From positions 801,401 to 865,400 of the forward strand of contig NZ_LT635492.1 in assembly GCF_900120405.1 (NCBI RefSeq): a stretch of DNA of 64,000 nt, given 5' to 3'. The position numbers and the translations under genes are program-made. The stretch is from Urinicoccus massiliensis. Lineage in GTDB: Bacteria > Bacillota > Clostridia > Tissierellales > Peptoniphilaceae. Numbering within the stretch: position 1 is the stretch's first letter; every line of letters begins with the position of its first letter. The notes below the pieces were generated by a model. It worked only from the letters and a program-made list of their open reading frames with translations, ran no database searches and had not been told where the DNA came from. This document shows, one piece after another, positions 57,232 to 64,000 of this stretch.

Positions 57232-59698
57232 TTTCTATCCCTTCCTTTAATTCTTCTGGTTTAGTTGTCATTAACTTATACAATTTTGTATCTTTAGGAA
57301 ATCTATCTACAAAAGGTACTATTGTGTTTCCATAGAATAGTAATCCCTCTCCCTCATTGGAATTTGTGACGTAGGATAACTGATAAAGAGATATATTTAA
57401 CTTGTTAGCTAAAATTTCCCTATCACCACTAGCTTGATTAAGCATTAAGATAAAATCTGTATTATCAAATATATTTTCTATTTCGGGACTGGCTAAAAGG
57501 TCCTTTACATTTTGTGTTAATCCTGTTGGAATCCCGCCCCATTTTCTAAATCTCTTCCAAATTTCTATGGAATATGAGGCTGTTTGTTCTTCTCTTAAAA
57601 GCAAATGGAATTCGTCACAGTAATATCTGGTTTCCTTCTTATTTCTATTAATAGTTACTCTATTCCACACTTGATCTTGAACAATTAACATACCTATTTT
57701 TCTAAGTTGCTTTCCTAATTCCTTAATGTCATAACAAAGAATTCTATTGCCTGTATCTACATTAGTCCTATGGTTAAATACATTAAGACTACCTTTGACA
57801 TAAATTTCCATTTCTACCGCTAATTTTTTCCCTACCTTTTCTTCTTGTTTTAAAAGTAAATTATATAAATCTTCTAAAATTGGCATATTTTCAGGAATGG
57901 GATTGTCGAAGTAATCCTTATATAATATCGGAAGACATCTATCAATTACTGAAGTTTCTTCTGCACTTAATCCTTCCTTTCCTACTACAAGTTCAAACAG
58001 TGAAAGAATAAAGTCAGACTTTAAAGATAAGGGATTGTCTTCATCGGCATAGTCTACATTTATATCCAACGGGTTTATATAATCCTTACTTGTTGGCGAT
58101 ATTTTTATAACTTCTCCACCTAGTGCCTTAGTTAAATTTCCATACTCACCTTCCGGATCACAGATAATGATGTCATCTTGTGTAATTAAAAAAGCATTGG
58201 TAATTTCTCTTTTAGCCGAAAAAGATTTACCACTACCAGGCGTTCCAAGTATTAAACCGTTTGGATTCTTTAAAAGCTTTCTATCTGTCATAATGATGTT
58301 ACGACTTAAAGCATTTAATCCGTAGTATAAGCTCTCTCCTTCTAAGCACAACTCTTCTGTTGTAAAAGGAATAAAGACTGCTGTAGAGCTAGTTGTAAGT
58401 CCTCTTTTTATTTCGATTTCATTTTTCCCAAGTGGTAGGGAGGAAATTAGTCCTTGTTCCTGTCTATAGTTAAGATTTTTCAATACACAATTATGCCTAC
58501 CTGCTATTGAATTTAGTTGAAAGATTATATTACTCAATTTCTTTCTACTTTTTTCCATATTTGTAAACAAAATAGTTATGACAAACATTCTCTCATTATG
58601 ATTTTGAAGTTCTACCAATAGTTTCTTAGCATCATTACCATAGGTAATTAAATCGCTTGGAAGAATATCAATATCATATCCTGATCTTATAGCCTTCTTA
58701 TTTTCTTCAATTTTCATTTTATCCAAGTCCGTTATTTTTCTTTTAATCATCTTTATAGCTTCTGTTTGATCAATGGAATTTATGTGAAATGTTACAATCA
58801 TATTTTCTTCAACCCCTAAAAATTCTGATAATAATCTATCTGATAATTCAGGTGCTAGAATTTGCAGAAAGTTTACTTCTCCAAAGTATTCTCCAATTTT
58901 AAATTGATTGTGAGATGAAAAGTTAAATGATGCTGGTACTATATAATCCTTAGTAGATAGTCCACTATATTTTAGGTCTTCAAAGGAAAAAACAAAATTC
59001 TTATTCGGATTTAAGATATCGTGAATAACCTTTAACCTTTCATATCCACTTAATACATAAGCTTTTACTCCCATCTGCTTAAAGTTATTTAATATATCCA
59101 TTTCCATTCTTTCAAGTCTTGTAGTTGCCTCTTTTAAATCTTGTGCTTGTAAGCTAAAGGTGATATACATATATTTAGTAAGTCCATTATTTCCTTTTTG
59201 ACTCTGATTTTTTAGCATTTCCCTGTACTCTTTTCGTATTTCATTATATGAATCGTTTCTATCCGGAACATTGATGTTTTTTTCTACTTCTTCATTTTTT
59301 CCTATGCGATTAATATATGAAAGTTCTATATCAACACTTGGATCAAAATAGTTTAAAAAACTTGAAAATTCATTAAATATACTTTCCTTATCTTCTTCTG
59401 TTGAAAGCTGGTAGTTAATATCTAAAAAACGTATCATTTTATTAAATTTGTTCTTCTCAACTTGGCAAATCCCATTTCTCAACATTCTTAAATAAGGGAT
59501 TGTTTCCTGAACGCTCTTTTTCTTCTTCCCACCAAAAAAGGAAAGCCTCTTTTTGGGTTTTCCTTTTTCTTTAGAAATATTTGCTTTTTTCATCTTTTTT
59601 TGACTTATACTAATGCTTTTTAAATCTTCTTTTTGTTTTTTTAAATTTCTTTTTTCTTGATTTAATTTTTTCTGTTGTTTTTTCTGTATTTGATTCAT
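57203..59698 (-). CDS. VirB4/TraE-type conjugation ATPase
   Basis: 831 residues. Very basic N-terminus, then the CagE/VirB4 N-terminal region, Walker [17 protein letters not shown] near 470, DPEGEYGNL, and [12 protein letters not shown] with the Walker B acidic pair. It powers assembly and substrate movement of the type IV secretion channel at the membrane. The start overlaps the PrgI-gene end by 4 bases. It is of normal length and appears intact. Confidence 0.94.
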   Translation of the reverse strand: MNQIQKKQQKKLNQEKRNLKKQKEDLKSISISQKKMKKANISKEKGKPKKRLSFFGGKKKKSVQETIPYLRMLRNGICQVEKNKFNKMIRFLDINYQLSTEEDKESIFNEFSSFLNYFDPSVDIELSYINRIGKNEEVEKNINVPDRNDSYNEIRKEYREMLKNQSQKGNNGLTKYMYITFSLQAQDLKEATTRLERMEMDILNNFKQMGVKAYVLSGYERLKVIHDILNPNKNFVFSFEDLKYSGLSTKDYIVPASFNFSSHNQFKIGEYFGEVNFLQILAPELSDRLLSEFLGVEENMIVTFHINSIDQTEAIKMIKRKITDLDKMKIEENKKAIRSGYDIDILPSDLITYGNDAKKLLVELQNHNERMFVITILFTNMEKSRKKLSNIIFQLNSIAGRHNCVLKNLNYRQEQGLISSLPLGKNEIEIKRGLTTSSTAVFIPFTTEELCLEGESLYYGLNALSRNIIMTDRKLLKNPNGLILGTPGSGKSFSAKREITNAFLITQDDIIICDPEGEYGNLTKALGGEVIKISPTSKDYINPLDINVDYADEDNPLSLKSDFILSLFELVVGKEGLSAEETSVIDRCLPILYKDYFDNPIPENMPILEDLYNLLLKQEEKVGKKLAVEMEIYVKGSLNVFNHRTNVDTGNRILCYDIKELGKQLRKIGMLIVQDQVWNRVTINRNKKETRYYCDEFHLLLREEQTASYSIEIWKRFRKWGGIPTGLTQNVKDLLASPEIENIFDNTDFILMLNQASGDREILANKLNISLYQLSYVTNSNEGEGLLFYGNTIVPFVDRFPKDTKLYKLMTTKPEELKEGIEIDRQREVKN

Positions 59699-60033
59699 TT
59701 ACTCCTTTCCTTTCTTTGTTTCTTTATATCATAAATACATTCTGTCTTGTATATCCTTATACTTGTCTGTCTTTTCTTATCTATAATATACTTTAAATAT
59801 TTTTCAAAATAGATCCCGTCCTTTTCATAAAGAGTTGCAAATATTATAGGAAAAGACACACCTATCATAATTAACATAGATAGGTCATTAGGCAGCACTT
59901 TTTTTACCATTAAATATACTGGAAAGCCTATTAGACCTGCAATTGTAAAGCCAATTAATTGTCTTTTTGTTAGATTTAGAGCTACCTTTGTTTTTACTTT
60001 TGTTAAGTCCTTTGGGACATTTACATAAGCCAT
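59695..60033 (-). CDS. PrgI family membrane protein (VirB3-like)
   Basis: 112 residues: MAYVNVPKDLTKVKTKVALNL is the signature start of PrgI/TcpE-type proteins; two transmembrane helices follow (IGFTIAGLIGFPVYLMV and LSMLIMIGVSFPIIFA). It works with VirB4 in the inner-membrane part of the channel. Its ATG overlaps the stop of the upstream gene and its end overlaps virB4. Confidence 0.9.
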   Translation of the reverse strand: MAYVNVPKDLTKVKTKVALNLTKRQLIGFTIAGLIGFPVYLMVKKVLPNDLSMLIMIGVSFPIIFATLYEKDGIYFEKYLKYIIDKKRQTSIRIYKTECIYDIKKQRKERSK

Positions 60034-60293
60034 TATTCTAAACCCTCTAAGTAAAAGCCATATATGTCTTCTCTGTTCAGATCTTCTAATGATTTTCCCA
60101 TATTCACTGCTATTTCTAAGACTTTTTCATTCGTTTCTTCTCTATTATCTAAAACTTCCGATGTTTTTCTTATAATCATTCTATTTTGTATTTCTCTTGT
60201 AATATATCCCCCTATTAAAAGTATTGGGAGTCCTATTGTTCCAAGTGTTTTAAAATTAATTTTTTTGTCCTTTTTTCTTCTAATTTTCATCAT
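60033..60293 (-). CDS. Small conjugation-operon membrane protein
   Basis: 86 residues: basic N-terminus, one transmembrane helix (LGTIGLPILLIGGYITREI), then a soluble helical tail ending EDIYGFYLEGLE. It lies between the TrbL-like and PrgI genes, in the same position as small proteins of unknown role in Tn1549-like elements. AAGGAGAAG precedes a double ATG. I cannot assign a family. Confidence 0.72.
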   Translation of the reverse strand: MMKIRRKKDKKINFKTLGTIGLPILLIGGYITREIQNRMIIRKTSEVLDNREETNEKVLEIAVNMGKSLEDLNREDIYGFYLEGLE

Positions 60294-60307
60294 CTTCTCC
60301 TTTTTTA

Positions 60308-61171
60308 TTAATGAGCATTTAAAATTGATTTTGCTATACTACCTGATTTCATCATAGTTATACCAAGTATTAAGGTGTATCCTAGTAATTCAAAAATACT
60401 CTTGTGTATGTCAGATATATTTAAAGTCTTAACAAGTACGGCATAAATTCCTACACATATAAGTAGGAATAAACCTTGCAAGCCAAGTGCGAAGAGCCCT
60501 CTTATATAGTTTGTTCCAATACTTCCCCATTCTTTATTGCCCATTGTGGCAAAAGGTATGGCGCAAACTGAAGTATAAATATATATTTCTATCATCCTGC
60601 CGTATAGAATAACTGTAATGAGTATTGATATCCCTTGAATTATCATCTTTACAATTGATGTCTCTAATACTATAGTCATTAATTTTCCTATTGACTCTCC
60701 TTTTAGGCTATCTACCATATTAGCTATATCACCTGGAGAAACTTTTGCACTAGCATTTGCCACACCTGCTGCCTTTCCTATTAAATTCTGTGCCACATCA
60801 AATACTGCCATAGAAAAGTCAAAAGCATGAGATACAAGCCATACTGCTATCCACATTTTTATCATATATTTAAAAAAATCAAAGGTATCTGTGTCATGCA
60901 TATTATTTTTGTTCATTACCATTTGAATTAATTCAATACATAGTACAGCCGTTATGATAAGACCTGCTATGGGAAGTATAACATTTTCTGAAATAGACTT
61001 TATGAAGTGGAAAACCTCCGAGTTCCATCCACTCGGAGTCTTTCCTACCTCATTTGCTATCGTTGATACTTTGTCATTTATATCAAGGAGCATTCCGCTT
61101 AAATTTTCCTTGATCATATCAATAAGTATCTCCGAAAAAAACTCTTTGATCTTATCTACTATATTAAACAT
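60308..61171 (-). CDS. TrbL/VirB6-like conjugation membrane protein
   Basis: 287 residues with five to six transmembrane helices (e.g. VILPIAGLIITAVLCIELIQMV, WIAVWLVSHAFDFSMAVFDV, GLQGLFLLICVGIYAVL). The layout fits the TrbL/VirB6 channel proteins of Tn1549-type ICEs, where the gene always follows maff2. Here it starts two bases before the maff2 remnant's stop codon region ends (stop at 61173). It should form part of the inner-membrane channel. Confidence 0.85.
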   Translation of the reverse strand: MFNIVDKIKEFFSEILIDMIKENLSGMLLDINDKVSTIANEVGKTPSGWNSEVFHFIKSISENVILPIAGLIITAVLCIELIQMVMNKNNMHDTDTFDFFKYMIKMWIAVWLVSHAFDFSMAVFDVAQNLIGKAAGVANASAKVSPGDIANMVDSLKGESIGKLMTIVLETSIVKMIIQGISILITVILYGRMIEIYIYTSVCAIPFATMGNKEWGSIGTNYIRGLFALGLQGLFLLICVGIYAVLVKTLNISDIHKSIFELLGYTLILGITMMKSGSIAKSILNAH

Positions 61172-61172
61172 T

Positions 61173-61259
61173 TTATTTTAACACGTTTGCTAATAGCGGT
61201 ATTAGTTTTAAACCTATGAGTACAATTCCCCCTCCAGCCATAAGCTGCTTTATGCCTAA
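61173..61259 (-). pseudogene. 3' fragment of a Maff2-family gene, cut by a nested element
   Basis: The minus strand just before the TrbL gene encodes LGIKQLMAGGGIVLIGLK and then LIPLLANVLK-stop, the conserved C-terminus of Maff2 proteins, small hydrophobic proteins upstream of TrbL in Tn1549-like ICEs. The frame meets the stop codon of a serine recombinase at 61260 with no spacer, so the first ~40 residues have been displaced. They should lie beyond base 64000 if the insertion is intact. Confidence 0.85.
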
Positions 61260-62906
61260 TTAGAGATTGTAAAATACTTGTAGTGTGTCTGTATTTCCTA
61301 TGAAATTGTAGTAAATATCAATTGTTTGGGTGATTTCTCCATTCACTACTTCTTTTTCGTGAACATAGATTTTTGAGATGAGTTCGTTTAAGGTTTCTTT
61401 GTCCAGCTTCTTTATATCCCTATGTTTTTTTATGAGTTCAATCCATTTTTTGACATTAATATCTTCAAGATCTTCTTTAACAATCAATTTTTGATTATCT
61501 TCTATTCTTTGGTTTAGATAGTCTTGTTCGTTTTGTGATTTTTCAAGAATTTTTTGGAAGTTGCTTTCACTTATCTTGTTATCTAGCCAGTCATCATATA
61601 GTCTTTCAATCTTTTTAGTTAAGTCTTCTACTCTTATCTGATCTTCGTAAATCTTATCCATGATAAATTTTTGTTCTTCTTCATTATCAATTTCTCGTGA
61701 TTTTTCAAGTGCTTTTATAATTTCTTTTTCGTCTTTTAATGCTATTTCTGCATTATTTCTAATATCTTTAAGCACTATCTCATAAAGAGTATCGTAATAA
61801 ATTCTATGTTGACTACATAATGACTTTCCGTATCTTCTATAAGTGTTACAAGTGAGTAACTTTTCTCTTTTTTTCGATTTGTTTCTTCCAAGATTTAAAG
61901 ATTTTCCACAATCGGGACATTTCACAATGCCTGCAAATATGCTTTCTTCTCCATTTTTAAATGGTCTTCTCCTGCTCTTTAATTTTTCATTTGCTATATT
62001 ATAAATATCTTCAGAAATTATTGGTTCGTGTGTATTTTCTACTATTATCCATTCCTCTTTAGGTTTATCGGATAACCAACCTACTTTGAATTTATAATTA
62101 ACTTTTTGACTAGCAATATGACCAATATAAACTGGGTTTTCAATAATTTCTTTTAGGGTTGTGCAGTCCCACCAATACTCTCCACCATCTACGGTCATTT
62201 CTAACTTAGTTTTTTTATTTCTAAGTCCTTTTTTTCTATTCCACCAGGTAGGTGTAGGTATTTTTTCTTCAAAAAGTCTTCTCCTAATTGCTTGTACTCC
62301 ATAACCACTAAAAGCAAGATCAAAAATTTTTTCAACAATCCATGAAGTTTCATCATCGATTACTAATTTATGTGGATCATCATTGTCTTTCCTATATCCT
62401 ATTGGAGCAAGACAACCAATAAATTTTCCTTGCCTTGCCCTTGTCATATAGGCAGATTTCATCTTTTTGGAAACATCTCTTGAATAAAACTCGTTTAAAA
62501 CATTTTTAAAAGGAACTATTTCATTGTTTTCTTGAAAGGTATCTACTCCATCATTTAAAGCTATATATCTGACATTGTTCTTTGGGAAGAAATTTTCTGT
62601 ATAGTATCCAGTCTGCAAATAGTTTCTTCCAAGCCTTGATAAGTCCTTAGTGATGACTATATCCACTTTCTTATTTTCAATATCTCTAATTAGTCTTTGA
62701 AATGATGGTCTATTTGTATTTAATCCAGTATATCCATCATCTATATATACATCGTAAATACTCCAACCTCTTGATTTTACATAGTTTTCTAAAAGTTCCT
62801 TTTGGTTTTGTATGCTGGCACTCTCTCCTTTCTGCTCATCATCTTTAGATAGTCTGCAATAAATTGCAGCTTTGAATGAAAATTGATTTGAATTTGTTTG
62901 TATCAT
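61260..62906 (-). CDS. Large serine recombinase of the nested element
   Basis: 548 residues with nucleophile Ser20 in IYCRLSKDDEQ, VITKDLSRLGRNYLQTGYY, recombinase domain (~160-290), zinc ribbon (CPDCGKSLNLG ... LLTCNTYRRYGKSLC) and a coiled coil. It is different from the three left-end recombinases. Its stop codon abuts the broken maff2 gene, as expected for an integrase encoded at the end of its own element. So the element inserted in maff2 starts at ~61260 and extends rightwards. Confidence 0.93.
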   Translation of the reverse strand: MIQTNSNQFSFKAAIYCRLSKDDEQKGESASIQNQKELLENYVKSRGWSIYDVYIDDGYTGLNTNRPSFQRLIRDIENKKVDIVITKDLSRLGRNYLQTGYYTENFFPKNNVRYIALNDGVDTFQENNEIVPFKNVLNEFYSRDVSKKMKSAYMTRARQGKFIGCLAPIGYRKDNDDPHKLVIDDETSWIVEKIFDLAFSGYGVQAIRRRLFEEKIPTPTWWNRKKGLRNKKTKLEMTVDGGEYWWDCTTLKEIIENPVYIGHIASQKVNYKFKVGWLSDKPKEEWIIVENTHEPIISEDIYNIANEKLKSRRRPFKNGEESIFAGIVKCPDCGKSLNLGRNKSKKREKLLTCNTYRRYGKSLCSQHRIYYDTLYEIVLKDIRNNAEIALKDEKEIIKALEKSREIDNEEEQKFIMDKIYEDQIRVEDLTKKIERLYDDWLDNKISESNFQKILEKSQNEQDYLNQRIEDNQKLIVKEDLEDINVKKWIELIKKHRDIKKLDKETLNELISKIYVHEKEVVNGEITQTIDIYYNFIGNTDTLQVFYNL

Positions 62907-62909
62907 TTC

Positions 62910-63134
62910 CTATTCCTCCTTGTTTGAGTTTTCAGAAATAACACAACTTTCTCTAAAACTATTTTTATTATAGCACTCTTTTTTATTACTATCAATATTA
63001 TATTTGTTATACTCAATTTCATTGTCCTTACTTAATTTGCTTGATTTTTTTATTAGTCTTAGAAAAGCTTCTGTATCTGTTCTTCTGTTATCATAATTTC
63101 TTTTTACAATGTATTTTGTTTGTCTTTTTGTCAT
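62910..63134 (-). CDS. Small hypothetical protein coupled to the nested recombinase
   Basis: 74 residues, basic and Asn/Ser/Lys-rich (MTKRQTKYIVKRNYDNRR start). It ends three bases before the recombinase start, so the two are probably one transcript. No domain recognised. It might be a small regulator or directionality factor; that is inference from position only. Confidence 0.6.
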   Translation of the reverse strand: MTKRQTKYIVKRNYDNRRTDTEAFLRLIKKSSKLSKDNEIEYNKYNIDSNKKECYNKNSFRESCVISENSNKEE

Positions 63135-63149
63135 AGCTTATCCTTTCAT

Positions 63150-63202
63150 GCAATAAAAAAAGGCGATTAGATTTTTAATTTTCTAATCGCCTTTTAAGTG
63201 TC
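63150..63202 (-). terminator. Bidirectional-looking terminator
   Basis: AAAAAAAGGCGATTAG-atttttaatttt-CTAATCGCCTTTT: a 10-bp G/C-containing stem with A tract on one side and T tract on the other, so it can work on both strands. It separates the DnaD-like gene from the recombinase transcript. Confidence 0.82.
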
Positions 63203-63287
63203 ATATTTATCTTTTTATTATATCTGGCATACTTTGATACCTTTTTAGACTTAAAGTCTTTAATAATGGCTTTCCACCTCTTTTTAT

Positions 63288-63989
63288 CTATAAAGATTCT
63301 CCTACATCATAGTTCATTTTTTTATTTAAACCTTTCTGTGTTAGTTTTTCTTTATCTTCTTCATACCATTTTAAGATTGTCGCATAGTGGTTTTGATAGG
63401 TCTTACCACTGCTTTCCATGTATCTTGATAGTTTATTTATCATTATTTCTGTGTGTGAGTTTAATTTTTCTTTAAGATTCTTATATTCTTCTTTGCTTAA
63501 CCTTACATTTTTGAATTCTCCATAAAAGATGGGGGTGGACTGTTCTTCTCTCCCCTTATCTATACTAACCTTATCTAATCTACCCTTATCTATACTGGGT
63601 TGACCACTTGACAACCTTTGGTTAACCAGATGACAACCATCTTTTTCTTCTAAAATATATGCTCCATTTTCCGTTTGATAAAGCTGTTGTTTCTGCTCTA
63701 TATACATTGTTGGCTTATATCTGTCTTTTCTAATATAGTTATTTATCTTCCAATGAGTAATGACGATTATTCCCTGATCAAAGACTATCACAAAGCCTTT
63801 GGCAATAAGTATTTTCAGGTCATCTTCATTAGCCCCGATAATTTTGATGATTTTCTTAGGATTATTTACAAAACCATCATCATCTGCCCTCATTGATAAA
63901 TGAAAATACAGACATTGACTACTTAGTGGCATATCCAAAAATAAGTCGCTATCCACTATCTTTAGTGAAAACATTCTTTTATCTGCCAT
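63288..63989 (-). CDS. Replisome-organizer/DnaD-like replication protein
   Basis: 233 residues. The N-terminus MADKRMFSLKIVDSDLFLDM, PLSSQCLYFHLSMRADDDGFV, NNPKKIIKIIGANEDDLKIL matches the winged-helix N-terminal domain of phage replisome organizers. The second half (KNVRLSKEEYKNLKEKL ... LNSHTEIMINKLSRYMES) carries the short motif often seen in such proteins. It would load the helicase at the origin of a mobile element. GTAGGAGAGC precedes the ATG near the window end. Whether it belongs to the nested element or to the ICE depends on where the nested element ends. Confidence 0.8.
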   Translation of the reverse strand: MADKRMFSLKIVDSDLFLDMPLSSQCLYFHLSMRADDDGFVNNPKKIIKIIGANEDDLKILIAKGFVIVFDQGIIVITHWKINNYIRKDRYKPTMYIEQKQQLYQTENGAYILEEKDGCHLVNQRLSSGQPSIDKGRLDKVSIDKGREEQSTPIFYGEFKNVRLSKEEYKNLKEKLNSHTEIMINKLSRYMESSGKTYQNHYATILKWYEEDKEKLTQKGLNKKMNYDVGESL

Positions 63990-64000
63990 GCTCTCCTACC

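Noticed and set aside
1..64000. tRNA or rRNA genes
   Set aside because: No cloverleaf-like or rRNA-like stretch was recognised; insertion is in a protein gene, so no tRNA attachment site is expected.
1383..64000. Tyrosine integrase of Tn916/Tn1549 type
   Set aside because: None seen; only serine recombinases are present in the window.

Overview
The window is almost entirely one low-G+C integrative and conjugative element (ICE) of Gram-positive anaerobe type, caught with its left end still joined to the host chromosome. The first ~1.38 kb is host DNA of clearly higher G+C: a metal-ion ABC permease and the 3' part of its ATPase gene. The ATPase reads in frame only as far back as the GKST of its Walker A motif, where the A+T-rich element begins. 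The element's operon style, codon use and conjugation genes suit a Firmicutes host; a Peptoniphilaceae/Clostridia-like anaerobe is my guess, and the window does not settle it. The right end of the element lies beyond base 64000.

Layout. 1.4-7.7 kb: a KilA-N-type DNA-binding protein and three overlapping large serine recombinases from one promoter, probably the integration/excision module. 8.1-9.3 kb: a small sigma-like factor and a decayed TetR gene. 9.3-18.0 kb: MATE exporter, remnant of an ABC ATPase, a pair of half-transporters of the YbtP/YbtQ type, a complete ECF transporter (A-A fusion, T, S) and a TetR regulator. 18.0-31.0 kb: a nonribosomal siderophore operon (alpha/beta hydrolase, saccharopine-dehydrogenase-like reductase, NRPS with Cy-A-MT and PCP-TE parts now split by a frameshift, ArCP-Cy-PCP NRPS, aryl-AMP ligase, phosphopantetheinyl transferase, type II thioesterase) led by a DtxR-type repressor. 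From memory of that system, the gene set matches the equibactin locus of Streptococcus equi ICESe2. A consensus promoter with a DtxR-box-like palindrome at its start site precedes the biosynthetic genes.

31.0-33.6 kb, plus strand: a non-coding region with palindromes (candidate oriT), then MobC and relaxase. 33.6-61.2 kb, minus strand: the conjugation operon read from TrbL/VirB6, a small membrane protein, PrgI and VirB4 through a DNA methyltransferase, an NlpC/P60 hydrolase, DUF4315, a large surface coiled-coil protein, DUF4366, topoisomerase III, a 3466-residue ArdC/methylase/helicase protein and an OB-fold protein. Two stability/defence modules sit inside it: AbiE (type IV TA) at 48.0-49.5 kb and a ToxIN-type (type III) system at 45.4-46.15 kb with a two-repeat antitoxin RNA, a terminator and a toxin gene broken by a -1 frameshift at an A7 run. 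The upstream maff2 gene is cut, and a second mobile element with its own serine recombinase and a DnaD/replisome-organizer-like gene begins there and runs off the window.

Together: the recombinases move the element, MobC, relaxase, topoisomerase and the type IV secretion genes transfer it, the TA/methylase/antirestriction genes stabilise it, and the cargo gives the host an iron-regulated thiazoline-type siderophore with import and export proteins. No salicylate synthase is visible, so the aryl starter must come from elsewhere. Both major frameshifts are in A homopolymers; phase variation, real decay and sequencing error are all possible.
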